Made by a program: the position numbers and the translations under genes. The notes under the pieces are model-generated. The model was not told where the DNA came from and ran no database searches. It worked only from the letters and a program-made list of their open reading frames with translations. This document shows, in pieces, positions 34,781 to 43,462 of a stretch of 64,000 bases of DNA. How positions within the stretch are numbered: position 1 is the stretch's first letter; each line of letters begins with the position of its first letter. Origin of the DNA: an uncultured Clostridia bacterium (GTDB lineage: Bacteria; Bacillota; Clostridia; TANB77; CAG-508); NCBI GenBank assembly GCA_949482135.1, contig CASYFC010000006.1:1-64000 (forward strand). Direction: 5' to 3'.

Positions 34781-35776
34781 TTACTGAGAAACGCCATTTA
34801 CCCAAGCTGGAACTTCATTAATGGAACAAGTGCTGAAATCGCCAGTTTCCGCATTAATAAACATCATGCCTTCAATATTTCTTCCAGCACGGAGCCACTT
34901 GAAAGTACCATAGGTACAGACATAGTATACTTCATCTTCGCCGTTTTCAATAGGTTTAAGCTGGAAACTCCAGTTACCAAAGAAAATCTTGGTAGGCATA
35001 ATTTCGCGGGCAACCATAGAAGGATGGCAGGTACTGTTATGATAAGGAGTATAACGCAAATCCTTTTTGATGATAGTAGGCTCGTTATTCTGAATCATGA
35101 CATATCCTGCAAAATTTACATTTTCCTCACGACTTAGAGGGATTACAACCTTTCCATTACGATTGATTGCACTTCCAAGCTGGTAGCCATCAATTAGAAC
35201 TTCACTTTCTAGAGTTTTAAGTGTATCAACACTTACAACAGGTACGTTTTCTTCCTGAAGGAAAGTTGTAGTTTCCTGCTGATGGCTATAGTTATAGCAA
35301 GAGCCAGCAATACCACCACCCCAAGAAATAACAAGAAGTGCAAGAGAAATGATAACTGCACAACAAGTAAATCCTTTGGGAGTACCATGCTCAAACCAAA
35401 AGCCTTCGGCGAGTACAGCAACTATGAGCCAGTTAATCAAATGAGCAAGACCGATAAGCCAGCCTGTTGAAATAAGGAACTGAGATACTGTTCGATCGGC
35501 CGCTGCGAAATAGTACCAGCATAAGAGAATTACGAATACGATAATGAAAATAATTATCTGAGTAATCAGGAATGGAGCAAATTCATCAAATTCGAAATCG
35601 AATTTCCCTTCCTTTTTTCGGTGTCCATAGCCTCTGCCTGAATCTTTTTCGCTATCAGGCGGAGTTTTTACAAAGCAGAGCCGAAGCCCCTTGATAAATT
35701 GCCTGATAAAGTGAATGTTTACGAACAGTGTGCTGAGCAAACCTCCGATAAGCGCCATGATGATTACGGTTGTCAT
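34781..35776 (-). CDS. Unrecognised membrane protein (foreign-style)
   Basis: A 331-aa protein I cannot assign. Hydrophobic helices lie near residues 3-25, 68-90, 100-125 and 135-157; a charged Gly/Arg/Lys stretch (about 40-58) sits in the first loop. The C-terminal 170 residues look like an extracytoplasmic soluble domain with paired cysteines and a repeated beta pattern (EVLIDGYQLGSAINRNGKVV, then INAETGDFSTCSI at the end). RBS AAGGAGAA precedes the ATG. Composition is foreign-style; its own promoter lies upstream and it converges on the coaB-like gene. Confidence 0.7.
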   Translation of the reverse strand: MTTVIIMALIGGLLSTLFVNIHFIRQFIKGLRLCFVKTPPDSEKDSGRGYGHRKKEGKFDFEFDEFAPFLITQIIIFIIVFVILLCWYYFAAADRTVSQFLISTGWLIGLAHLINWLIVAVLAEGFWFEHGTPKGFTCCAVIISLALLVISWGGGIAGSCYNYSHQQETTTFLQEENVPVVSVDTLKTLESEVLIDGYQLGSAINRNGKVVIPLSREENVNFAGYVMIQNNEPTIIKKDLRYTPYHNSTCHPSMVAREIMPTKIFFGNWSFQLKPIENGEDEVYYVCTYGTFKWLRAGRNIEGMMFINAETGDFSTCSINEVPAWVNGVSQ

Positions 35777-35828
35777 AATGTTTCTCCTTTCAAGTTGTTG
35801 ATAAAATGTTTATAGGGTTTACTAATAT

Positions 35829-35857
35829 ATTATAGCACAATTTAAATATGAAATCAA
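35829..35857 (-). promoter_or_regulatory. Promoter of the unrecognised membrane-protein gene
   Basis: Minus strand: TTGATT, 17-nt spacer ending ATTGTGC, TATAAT, 53 nt before the start codon. Confidence 0.7.
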
Positions 35858-36050
35858 TGTTATGTAAATTAAAGCGAAATTTATCAAAAAAATGTAATAA
35901 AATTTGTAGAAATATGACGATTAATATATCTAAACATTTTTTGCGAAGCCAACAAGTTGTCAAAACGAGCTAATATTACAGAAGTATTAATTAAATACTA
36001 GAAATAGCAGATGATATTGTCAAAAGAAAAACTTAAAAATTAATTAAATT

Positions 36051-36080
36051 TACAATTTTGATACAATTTTGGTTTATAAT
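36051..36080 (+). promoter_or_regulatory. OmpR/PhoB-type direct repeats and -10 box upstream of the response regulator
   Basis: Two adjacent 11-bp units, TACAATTTTGA (36051-36061) and TACAATTTTGG (36062-36072), end two bases before TATAAT (36075-36080). They cover the place of a -35 box, which is otherwise poor, as at activator-dependent promoters of PhoB/PhoP-type regulators. The same unit is arrayed at 39001, at the end of the same gene cluster. Confidence 0.6.
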
Positions 36081-36100
36081 ATTTATTGAGGTGAAAAAGG

Positions 36101-36758
36101 ATGAATAAGATATTAATTGTAGAAGATGAAATTGCAATTAGTGATTTAATAAAAATAAGTTTAGAGTCTCGGAGGATATATATGTGAAAATGCATTTGAT
36201 GGGGAAATTGCAGCAGATTTAATAGAAAAAAATCAATACGATTTAATTTTATTAGATATAATGTTACCTAAAGTAGACGGATATGAGCTTTTAGAATATA
36301 TAAAACAAATGCAAGATACTCCTGTAATTTTTATAACTGCTAAATCACAAATTAAAGATAAAATAAAAGGATTAAGAAAAGGAGCTGATGATTATATAAC
36401 AAAACCATTTGTTATGGAAGAACTTTTAGCACGAGTAGAAGCAGTTTTAAGAAGATACAATAAACTAAGTGAAAACATATGTATTGATAATATAACTATA
36501 AATTCAGTAGCAAGAACAGTAAAAAAAGATAATGAAAAAATAGATTTAACTCCAAAAGAATTTGATCTTCTTATACTTTTTGTCCAAAACAGAAATACAG
36601 CATTATATAGAGAAGTTATTTTTGAAAAAGTTTGGGGAGAAGAATTAGAATTTGAAACAAGAACATTAGATTTGCATATTCAAAGATTAAGAAAAAAATT
36701 GGACTGGAAAGATAGAATAAAAACGGTATATAAAATAGGATATATGCTTGAAGTTTAG
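36101..36758 (+). CDS. OmpR-family response regulator, interrupted by a +1 frameshift
   Basis: Start ATG 36101 after GGTGAAAAAGG. The receiver opens MNKILIVEDEIAISDLI and breaks after LES, 23 codons in, at an extra C (36170) that makes a CGG codon; frame 0 then ends at TGA five codons later. Without the C the chain continues GGYICENAFDGE to a normal 218-aa regulator with phospho-Asp in LLLDIMLP, the Lys of TKPF and a winged-helix DNA-binding domain (LTPKEFDLL, ETRTLDLHIQRLRKKL). Downstream codons show no decay. It pairs with the histidine kinase at 36832. Same extra-C pattern as smsC. Confidence 0.82.
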
Positions 36759-36788
36759 AAAAATTTCAGCTAATAATTATGTATAAAA

Positions 36789-36817
36789 TGAAATTTTTCG
36801 ACTGTCCCTAAATTTCA
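36789..36817. repeat. 29-nt palindromic element, copy 6
   Basis: Left arm TGAAATTTTT, core CGACTGTCCC, right arm TAAATTTCA. Sits between the response regulator and its kinase; read on the minus strand it has the GGGACAGTC core. Confidence 0.7.
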
Positions 36818-36831
36818 GAAAGGAAAAAAAT

Positions 36832-38238
36832 ATGAAATTTTGGATAAAGTTAATGCTAGGTATTGTAATAATTATATCTATTATTTTGTCATTTAGTAGA
36901 TATATTACAGTTAGGCAAAATTTTATAAATTCATTGGAAAGTAGTGTGAAACAAAATGCTAATAAGCATAAGCTTGAAAGGTATTATTTAGATAGTAATA
37001 TTGTAAGTAAACTGCAACAAGGAGAAGAATTCACGGAAGAACATTTATATGAATATATAAGTTCATTAACAGATTATATGAATAATGATTTGGAAAGTAT
37101 TGAAATATATTCAGAAAATAAAGTAAAAATAATATCTTCTTTTCCAAAATCAAATAAATTAGATTTAGATAATATATATGATCTATTAGATAAAGAAGTG
37201 GATAGATATATTATAAGAGAAATTGATGGAAATAATTACATGGTATTTAGTTCATATTATACTACATGTAATGTTAATATGTATATTGTAAATTTTTATG
37301 ACATTACAACTCTTTATGAAGAAAGAAATAGACAATTAAAAGATATTATGTATACAGACATCATTGTTTTAGCAATCTCTTCAATTGCTGTTGCTATATT
37401 TTCAAGATTTTTAACAAATCCAATAGAAAAGCTAAATGATATAACAAAGAAGATTTCATCAGGAAATTTTAATGAAAGAGTAAAAGTTAAAACAAATGAT
37501 GAAATAGGAGAATTAGCTAATAGTTTTAATAAAATGACAGATGAAATAGAAAATAAAATAAATTCTCTTAATTTATCTATTAAACAAAAAGATGATTTCA
37601 TAACAGGATTTTCTCATGAAATAAAAACACCAATGACTGCAATAATAGGATATTCGGATTTATTACGATTAAAAAATTGTGATGATGAAGTGAAGATTCC
37701 AGCGCTAAATTATATATATTCTGAATCAAAAAGACTAGAAGATCTTTCTTACAAATTATTATCATTGATGGAACTTTCTGAAGATAAAATAGAGTTGAAA
37801 GAAACAAGGATAAAAGATTTGATAGAAAGAATTTGCAGAAAAATTATACTAGAAAATATAGAAATAAAATTAGAATTAGAAGAAGCAATTGTAAAAGCAG
37901 ATGAAAATTTATTAGAAGTTGTTATAAGAAATCTAATTCAAAATGCTAAAAAAGCAGAACCTAAAGATAAGTGTGTTCATATATTGGGGAGTTGTGAACA
38001 AAACCGATATATACTTTCTGTAATAGATAATGGAATTGGTATTCCAAAAGAACATATACAAAGAGTAACAGAAGATTTTTATATGGTAGATAAATCTCGA
38101 AGCAGAAAAAATGGAGGAACAGGAATTGGTCTTTCATTATGTAAAAAAATTTTAGCTCTTCATAACTCTAAAATCAATATAGAAAGTGAAGAAAATGTAG
38201 GAACAAATGTATATTTTGAATTGGAGGTAATAAATTAA
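36832..38238 (+). CDS. Sensor histidine kinase
   Basis: A 468-aa membrane kinase: first helix about 5-22, an extracytoplasmic sensor region (25-160), second helix (about 175-195), HAMP domain (ISSGNFNERVKVKTNDEIGELANSFNKM), HisKA with phospho-accepting His in FSHEIKTPMTAIIGYSD, and HATPase with NLIQNAKKAEP, DNGIGIP and GGTGIGLSLCKKI. It should phosphorylate the regulator at 36101. The stimulus is unknown. It overlaps the next membrane protein gene by one base, giving a regulator-kinase-accessory trio. Confidence 0.92.
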   Translation: MKFWIKLMLGIVIIISIILSFSRYITVRQNFINSLESSVKQNANKHKLERYYLDSNIVSKLQQGEEFTEEHLYEYISSLTDYMNNDLESIEIYSENKVKIISSFPKSNKLDLDNIYDLLDKEVDRYIIREIDGNNYMVFSSYYTTCNVNMYIVNFYDITTLYEERNRQLKDIMYTDIIVLAISSIAVAIFSRFLTNPIEKLNDITKKISSGNFNERVKVKTNDEIGELANSFNKMTDEIENKINSLNLSIKQKDDFITGFSHEIKTPMTAIIGYSDLLRLKNCDDEVKIPALNYIYSESKRLEDLSYKLLSLMELSEDKIELKETRIKDLIERICRKIILENIEIKLELEEAIVKADENLLEVVIRNLIQNAKKAEPKDKCVHILGSCEQNRYILSVIDNGIGIPKEHIQRVTEDFYMVDKSRSRKNGGTGIGLSLCKKILALHNSKINIESEENVGTNVYFELEVIN

Positions 38239-38999
38239 TGATAAAGAAATTTTTATTAATTATAATTGGTATAGTAATAATAATTTTTTCTTTTACAATG
38301 CCCAATTTATTACTTCAAGTAGAAGATTTATCAAGGGAAAAAGAAATATTTACAAAAGAAAAAGAAGAAGGAAAAATTGATGTTCAAGCAGAAAAAATTT
38401 ATTTAGTAAGATTTATTCATGATATATACAACCTTAAAGATAGTAAAGCTTATTATGATAACAAGAAAAAAATTTCTATTAATGTTCCAGTAACTGAACA
38501 TATAGAAATTGAAAAACCTAGTGACGAACTTAAAAGCGAAATTCAGAAATTTATTACAAATGATATAATAAAAGAAATAAATATGGATGATTTTGATGAT
38601 TATCAACAAGTTGCAGATATATTTTCTTCTGAGTATACAGTATTTTCCTGTGGTTTAGTAAAAGAAGGTGGAGATTGGCTTGGAATTAATTTTGAAGAAA
38701 AAACAGGAAAAATTATAAGCATTGATTTTCCAACAGTATATTTAAGAAAAGATGTAGATATTCAAAAACAACTTGAAAATTATGCGAAATATTTAGATTT
38801 AGATATAATTGGTGATTGGAAATTTGAAAAGAATAATATTTTAAAATCAGAAAAAGCACAACTTATTATTATGTTAGTAGAAAAGGGAGATTCCTGCATG
38901 CTTACTATTGCTCCAATAGAAATATATGAAGAATATGTTGAAACAGATAAAGCAATTAGACGTGAATATGAAATTGTTGAATCAAGCAAAAAAAAATAG
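38238..38999 (+). CDS. Membrane-anchored accessory protein of the two-component system
   Basis: A 253-aa protein with an N-terminal signal anchor (FLLIIIGIVIIIFSFTM, residues 5-21) and a soluble outer domain of mixed alpha/beta character; no family recognised. The start overlaps the kinase stop (TAATGA-type coupling), so it is made together with the sensor. It may present or modify the signal for the kinase (inference). No lipobox is evident. An array of 11-bp repeats starts two bases after its stop codon. Confidence 0.7.
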   Translation: MIKKFLLIIIGIVIIIFSFTMPNLLLQVEDLSREKEIFTKEKEEGKIDVQAEKIYLVRFIHDIYNLKDSKAYYDNKKKISINVPVTEHIEIEKPSDELKSEIQKFITNDIIKEINMDDFDDYQQVADIFSSEYTVFSCGLVKEGGDWLGINFEEKTGKIISIDFPTVYLRKDVDIQKQLENYAKYLDLDIIGDWKFEKNNILKSEKAQLIIMLVEKGDSCMLTIAPIEIYEEYVETDKAIRREYEIVESSKKK

Positions 39000-39000
39000 A

Positions 39001-39060
39001 TACAATTTAGATACAATAAAAGTACAACTTTGATACAGTATAAATACAATTTAGATACCC
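39001..39060. repeat. Tandem 11-bp direct repeats (TACAATTTAGA type)
   Basis: Five consecutive 11-bp units each beginning TACA: TACAATTTAGA, TACAATAAAAG, TACAACTTTGA, TACAGTATAAA, TACAATTTAGA, then TACCC. The 11-bp phase and sequence match the two units in front of the response regulator gene, so this could be an array of binding sites for that regulator. Confidence 0.7.
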
Positions 39061-39061
39061 G

Positions 39062-39095
39062 AAAATGCTATATTTAGAATATAGCATTTTTATTT
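39062..39095 (+). terminator. Terminator of the two-component operon
   Basis: Thirteen-base stem AAAATGCTATATT / AATATAGCATTTT with loop TAG, then T-rich sequence. Confidence 0.75.
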
Positions 39096-39136
39096 ATTTC
39101 TTGACAGAAATAAATAAAAGAATTTAAGTGAAATTT

Positions 39137-39165
39137 TGAAGTTTAAGGACTTTCCAAAAATTTTA
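39137..39165. repeat. 29-nt palindromic element, copy 7
   Basis: TGAAGTTTA, core AGGACTTTCC, AAAAATTTTA; arms are more diverged than in other copies. It lies 16 nt before the start codon of the next gene, so it would be in its leader RNA. Confidence 0.6.
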
Positions 39166-39180
39166 CATAGGAGGGTATTT

Positions 39181-39879
39181 ATGGAATTTGTTGCAAATGA
39201 AGGGAAGAAAGTTGAAATAGATGTTCAAGGTCAAACATATTTAAGACATGCAATTAAAACTCGATTTGTAAAACAGGGAGAGAGTTATATAGATCTTTTT
39301 AAAGAATATGTGAGTCCAATATATGAGTATGGAGATATTGTTTCAAGTAGTGAGAAAATTATTGCACTATGTCAAAATAGAGTTGTAAAAAGAGAAAATA
39401 TAAAAATTGGCTTTTGGGCAAAATTTTTATCGAAGTTTGCTTGTCATAAAAATAGAGGTGGATATGGTGTTGGAATGACAATAAATATGCAGTATGCAAT
39501 TGATAAAGTGGGAATTACAAAAGTGTTATTTGCAAGTATTATTGGCGGAATCACTAAATTAATTGGAATCAAAGGTATGTTCTATAAAATTGTTGGACAA
39601 GAAGTTACAGGGTTAGATGGATTTTATGATGGTGCATGGAATGAGTATAAAGATATAGGAATAGAAATACCAGAAAATCCAGATAAGGTTTGCAATGAAA
39701 TAAAAGATAAATTAGGAATAAGCATAATGATAGTAGACTCAAATGATTTTGGACGTGAAATACTTGGGAAATCTTATGATATTGATTTGCCAGATAGTTA
39801 TTTAAAAGAATTAATAAGAGATAATCCAGCAGGACAAGGAAAACAACAAACGCCTATTATATTAATAAGAAAAAAGTAA
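39181..39879 (+). CDS. F420-0:gamma-glutamyl ligase (CofE)-like protein
   Basis: A 232-aa protein resembling the CofE-type ligase fold found in many Firmicutes: YLRHAIKTRFVKQGE, GDIVSSSEKIIALCQNRVV, and the later D-N and DSNDFGREILG blocks. F420 itself is not made by typical Clostridia, so these homologues are thought to act on another substrate; the reaction here is unknown. AGGAGGG precedes ATG 39181; an in-frame ATG 45 nt upstream lies within the palindromic element region and lacks a ribosome site. Confidence 0.7.
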   Translation: MEFVANEGKKVEIDVQGQTYLRHAIKTRFVKQGESYIDLFKEYVSPIYEYGDIVSSSEKIIALCQNRVVKRENIKIGFWAKFLSKFACHKNRGGYGVGMTINMQYAIDKVGITKVLFASIIGGITKLIGIKGMFYKIVGQEVTGLDGFYDGAWNEYKDIGIEIPENPDKVCNEIKDKLGISIMIVDSNDFGREILGKSYDIDLPDSYLKELIRDNPAGQGKQQTPIILIRKK

Positions 39880-39930
39880 CCAAATAAGCATTTAATGTCA
39901 ATATATTAATAGAAAGTTATGAGGTACTTT

Positions 39931-40647
39931 ATGAAAAAAGTTGTTGTAGTTGTAATTTTAATAATATGTGTGATTTTTTTGATTATTAAAAATTTTAGAA
40001 ATGTAAAAAATACAGAAAAAATGGATAATAGTGTTGTTTATGAAAATAATAATGAAATTAAAACAGATGATAATTCGAGTGAAATAAATGATTGGAAACT
40101 TGTTTTAGTAAATTATGAAAATGAACTTCCAAAAGATTTTGAACCAGAACTTAGCAGTATAGACAAAACAAGAAAATTTGATTCAAGAGCAATAGAATAT
40201 TTAATGCAAATGCTTCAAGATATGAAGTCACAAGGATATAGAAATATATGGCCTCAATCTACATATAGAAGTATTGCAAGACAAGAAGAAATATTTAATA
40301 AAAAGATTCAAACTTATATTGCAAGTGGAAAAAGCAAAGAAGAGGCAGAAAAATTAACTTTACAAAAAATTAATAAACCCGGAACAAGTGAACATAATTT
40401 AGGATTAGCAGTAGATTTTAACAATGTTGATTATAATTTTGAAAAGTCAAAAGAATATAATTGGTTAATGGAGAATGCTGAAAATTATGGATTTATACTT
40501 AGATACCCAAGAGATAAAAAAGACATAACAAAAGTAGATTGTGAGCCATGGCATTGGAGATATGTGGGTGAAGAAAATGCCAAAAAAATGAATGAACTTA
40601 ATATGTGTTTAGAAGAATATATTAAATATTTAAAAGAAAATAATTAA
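39931..40647 (+). CDS. M15-family D-alanyl-D-alanine carboxypeptidase (VanY-like)
   Basis: A 238-aa exported peptidase with one N-terminal membrane anchor (residues 3-18). The zinc motifs are SEHNLGLAVDF (His and Asp ligands) and EPWHWRYVG (catalytic Glu and final His); STYRSIARQEEIF is the substrate-arginine region. It trims the terminal D-Ala of peptidoglycan stem peptides on the outer face of the membrane. GAGGT fits the ATG at 39931 better than one 12 nt upstream. Single gene with a terminator. Confidence 0.9.
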   Translation: MKKVVVVVILIICVIFLIIKNFRNVKNTEKMDNSVVYENNNEIKTDDNSSEINDWKLVLVNYENELPKDFEPELSSIDKTRKFDSRAIEYLMQMLQDMKSQGYRNIWPQSTYRSIARQEEIFNKKIQTYIASGKSKEEAEKLTLQKINKPGTSEHNLGLAVDFNNVDYNFEKSKEYNWLMENAENYGFILRYPRDKKDITKVDCEPWHWRYVGEENAKKMNELNMCLEEYIKYLKENN

Positions 40648-40650
40648 ATG

Positions 40651-40689
40651 AAAAGTAGTCAATTATTATTGATAATTGATTACTTTTTT
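40651..40689 (+). terminator. Terminator of the M15 peptidase gene
   Basis: Sixteen-base stem AAAAGTAGTCAATTAT / ATAATTGATTACTTTT (one G-U pair), loop TATTG, T-run. Confidence 0.8.
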
Positions 40690-40726
40690 GATAATATAAA
40701 GCTCTGGAATATAAGAAATATCAAGA

Positions 40727-40799
40727 TTGCAACTTTAAGTAGCAATGAAAATATAAGTTGCAAATAATAGTTGGTGGAAAAATTATCTATGCAACTTTA
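40727..40799 (+). promoter_or_regulatory. Three GCAACTT half-sites upstream of an XRE gene
   Basis: TTGCAACTT (40727-40735) and its reverse complement AAGTTGCAA (40755-40763) form an inverted repeat; a third copy, TGCAACTTTA, is at 40790-40799, 27 nt before the XRE gene start. They may be operators for the downstream HTH regulator. Confidence 0.4.
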
Positions 40800-40825
40800 A
40801 AATTGAATATAGGAGGTGTATAGAT

Positions 40826-41707
40826 ATGAGTTTTAGTGAGAACTTACAAATATTAAGAAAAATGAAAAATATGTCACAAGAGCAATTGGCAGAAAAGCTT
40901 GAAGTATCAAGGCAAGCTGTATCAAAATGGGAGAGTGGAAATGGTTATCCAGAAACAGATAAATTAATTTCTATTTGTGAAATATTTGAATGTAGTATTG
41001 ATGAAATATTAAAAGGAAAAATTTCAGAAAATACAAATGGGGACAAATCTGAATATGAAAATTTAATGAACAGATTTAGCAAAGGAATGGCAATAGGGGT
41101 TGGACTTATATTAACAGGAGTAACAATTTTTATGTATTTTGCAGGAATGCAAGAAAAATATTCAACAATTGGACTTGTAGTATTATTGCTATTTGTATTA
41201 ATGTCAGTTCCGATGTTTATTGTATTAGGAATGGAACAAGAAAATTACAGAAAGAAAAATGCTCAGCTTCCAAACCTGTATACTGAAGAAGAAGTTGAAA
41301 AATTTAATTCTAAATTTGCAAAAGCTATAGCTTTGGGAGTTGGAATAAATATATTAGGAGCAATACAATTAATATTTTTATACGGAATGGAAATATTTAA
41401 TGATGAGAGCACTATACCAGTAACAATTTTATTAGCTTTAACAACGATTGCAGTTCCAATATATGTTTATTATGGAATTCAAAAATCAAAATTTGATATT
41501 GAATTATATAACAAAATAGGTTCACAACAATTTAATAAAGCGAATGAAAAAGTAGGAAAAATTTGTGGTGTTATAATGTTAATTGCAACAATAATTTTCT
41601 TTTGTTTAGGTGCTGTTAGAAGTTTATGGCATATTGCTTGGATTGTATATCCAATAGGCGGATTAATGTGCGGAATCGTTTCTATAATATTTGAAAATAA
41701 TAATTAA
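40826..41707 (+). CDS. XRE-family regulator with C-terminal membrane domain
   Basis: A 293-aa protein: Cro/C1-type HTH at residues 1-65 (MSQEQLAEKLEVSRQAVSKWESGNGYP), then about six hydrophobic helices in two similar halves (FSKGMAIGVGLILTGVTIF and FAKAIALGVGINILGAIQL). The two halves look like an internal duplication. It is a relative of the shorter XRE-membrane gene at 25335. AGGAGGTG is 8 nt before the ATG. Target genes are unknown; half-sites in its own leader suggest autoregulation. Confidence 0.82.
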   Translation: MSFSENLQILRKMKNMSQEQLAEKLEVSRQAVSKWESGNGYPETDKLISICEIFECSIDEILKGKISENTNGDKSEYENLMNRFSKGMAIGVGLILTGVTIFMYFAGMQEKYSTIGLVVLLLFVLMSVPMFIVLGMEQENYRKKNAQLPNLYTEEEVEKFNSKFAKAIALGVGINILGAIQLIFLYGMEIFNDESTIPVTILLALTTIAVPIYVYYGIQKSKFDIELYNKIGSQQFNKANEKVGKICGVIMLIATIIFFCLGAVRSLWHIAWIVYPIGGLMCGIVSIIFENNN

Positions 41708-41711
41708 AAAT

Positions 41712-41750
41712 AAAAGAAAGCAGGTATTTAAAATATTTTGCTTTCTTTTT
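41712..41750 (+). terminator. Terminator of the XRE-membrane gene
   Basis: Stem AAAAGAAAGCA / TGCTTTCTTTT with a 16-nt AT loop, then T-run. Confidence 0.75.
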
Positions 41751-41786
41751 TGAATAAAAGTAAAGTTCTTGAAGAAAATAAAATAT

Positions 41787-42737
41787 ATGAGAAATAAGTC
41801 TTTCATAAAAAATTCTGAAATATTTCAAGGCGAAAAATATTTAAAACTAAATAAAAATTATTTTGAAGGTTGGTATTTTAAATGTAATAATAGCGAAGAA
41901 GGAATTTCATTTATTCCAGGAATAAATGTAGATGAGAACGAACCCAAAGCTTTTATACAAATAATTACAAATCAATCTTCATATTTTGTAAATTACAATA
42001 TAAATGATTTTAAATTTAAATCTAAACCTTTTCAAATTCAAATTGGAAAAAGTATTTTCTCTAAAAGCGGTATTAATATAGATGTTGAAGATAAATCACA
42101 AGGAATTGCGATTAAAGGAATTGTGAAATTTTCAAATAGAAGAAGTATTGAAACTAATTTATTAAATCCTAATATAATGGGACCATTTTCATATATTCCT
42201 TTTATGGAATGCAATCATGCAATTTTATGTATGAAAAATACTACAAATGGTTTTATTAATATTAATGATAAAATAATAAATTTAAATAATAGCACTGGAT
42301 ATATTGAGAAAGATTGGGGGTGCTCTTTTCCAAAAAGATATATTTGGTGTCAGGCAAATAATTTTTATAAAGAAAATAGTAGTTTTATGCTGGCAATAGC
42401 TGATATTCCATTTGGACTATTTGATTTTAGAGGAATTATTTGTGATTTGATAACAGATAAATCTGAATACAAATTTGCAACATATAATAATACAAAAATA
42501 TTAGAATATATTATAAATGATAAATATATAATTATAAATTTGAAAAAGAAAAATTATTATTTAAATTTAAAAATAATTTATGATAAAGGAAAAAAACTTT
42601 CAGCTCCTGTAAAAGGAAAAATGGCGAAAGATATTTTTGAAAGTATTTCATCAACAATTAAAGTAACACTAATAAAAGATAATAAAATTATTTTTTCGGA
42701 TACAAGTAAAAACTGTGGACTAGAAATTGTAGAGTGA
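41787..42737 (+). CDS. Tocopherol cyclase-like family protein
   Basis: A 316-aa protein resembling the bacterial tocopherol-cyclase-like family: NYFEGWYFKCNNSEEGISFIPGI at the start and YIEKDWGCSFPKRYIWCQANNF in the middle are the usual landmarks. Firmicutes do not make tocopherol, so the true substrate is unknown. No signal peptide. The start could be the TTG at 41769; the ATG at 41787 is chosen by convention since no clear ribosome site favours either. The stop codon TGA is part of a palindromic element. Confidence 0.75.
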   Translation: MRNKSFIKNSEIFQGEKYLKLNKNYFEGWYFKCNNSEEGISFIPGINVDENEPKAFIQIITNQSSYFVNYNINDFKFKSKPFQIQIGKSIFSKSGINIDVEDKSQGIAIKGIVKFSNRRSIETNLLNPNIMGPFSYIPFMECNHAILCMKNTTNGFININDKIINLNNSTGYIEKDWGCSFPKRYIWCQANNFYKENSSFMLAIADIPFGLFDFRGIICDLITDKSEYKFATYNNTKILEYIINDKYIIINLKKKNYYLNLKIIYDKGKKLSAPVKGKMAKDIFESISSTIKVTLIKDNKIIFSDTSKNCGLEIVE

Positions 42738-42763
42738 AATTTTTTGGGAGTCCTTAAATTTCA
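42735..42763. repeat. 29-nt palindromic element, copy 8
   Basis: TGAAATTTTT, core TGGGAGTCCT, TAAATTTCA. The first three bases are the stop codon of the tocopherol-cyclase-like gene. Confidence 0.7.
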
Positions 42764-42842
42764 AATTTGACAAAAATACGAAATTATACTATGCTTTAAA
42801 AGTATAATTTCGTATTTTTGTGTATAAAAAGGAGGTTACTAT

Positions 42843-43460
42843 ATGAATAAAATTATAACAATAAGTAGAGAATTTGGAAGTGGAGGAAAAGAAGTAGGAA
42901 AAAGACTAGCAGATATGTTACAAATGGCATATTATGATGAGGAAATTATAACAGACCTTGCAAAAGAAACTGGAATGTCACAAGAGTATATACAAAATAT
43001 TTCAGAAAAAGGAATATATCCTCAAAGCTTTAATTTTGGTAGAACATTTACAAGATATGGAAGCCTTCAAAGTAATCAAACAGAAATACTTGTAAAACAA
43101 CAAGAAATAATTAAAAAAATTGCAGAAAAAGGAAATTGTATTATTGTTGGTAGAGGAGCAGATGTTATTTTAAAAGATTATAATACAATAAACATTTTTG
43201 TTTATAGTGATATGAAATCAAAAATTAGTCGTTGTAAAATAAAAGCTCCTGAAAATGAAAACTTAAGTGAAAAAGAATTAGAAAAGAAGATTAAACAAGT
43301 AGATAAAAATAGAAAGAAATTCTATGAATTAATTTCAAATTTAGAATGGGGAGATAAGAAAAATTATCAACTTTGTATAAATACAGCAGGACTTGAGATA
43401 AAAGAAATTATTCCTGCACTTAGTGAATATATAAGACAATGGTTTAGGAGGAAAATATAG
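42843..43460 (+). CDS. Cytidylate kinase-like family protein
   Basis: A 205-aa P-loop kinase. ISREFGSGGKEVGKRLA holds the phosphate-binding loop; YYDEEII, IIVGRGADVIL and the Arg/Lys-rich DKNRKKFYELI lid fit the cytidylate-kinase-like (AAA_26) group common in Firmicutes. It is not the housekeeping Cmk, and its acceptor is unknown. AAGGAGG precedes the ATG. The MATE transporter gene begins 2 nt after its stop, so the two are co-translated. Confidence 0.82.
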   Translation: MNKIITISREFGSGGKEVGKRLADMLQMAYYDEEIITDLAKETGMSQEYIQNISEKGIYPQSFNFGRTFTRYGSLQSNQTEILVKQQEIIKKIAEKGNCIIVGRGADVILKDYNTINIFVYSDMKSKISRCKIKAPENENLSEKELEKKIKQVDKNRKKFYELISNLEWGDKKNYQLCINTAGLEIKEIIPALSEYIRQWFRRKI

Positions 43461-43462
43461 AA

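Larger units (their letters stand above)
35777..36100. other. 324-nt divergent intergenic region
   Basis: Holds the minus-strand promoter of the membrane-protein gene at one side and the regulated promoter of the response regulator at the other. The middle (about 35860-36040) is AT-rich; I see no open frame, RNA gene or repeat-family element in it. Confidence 0.6.
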
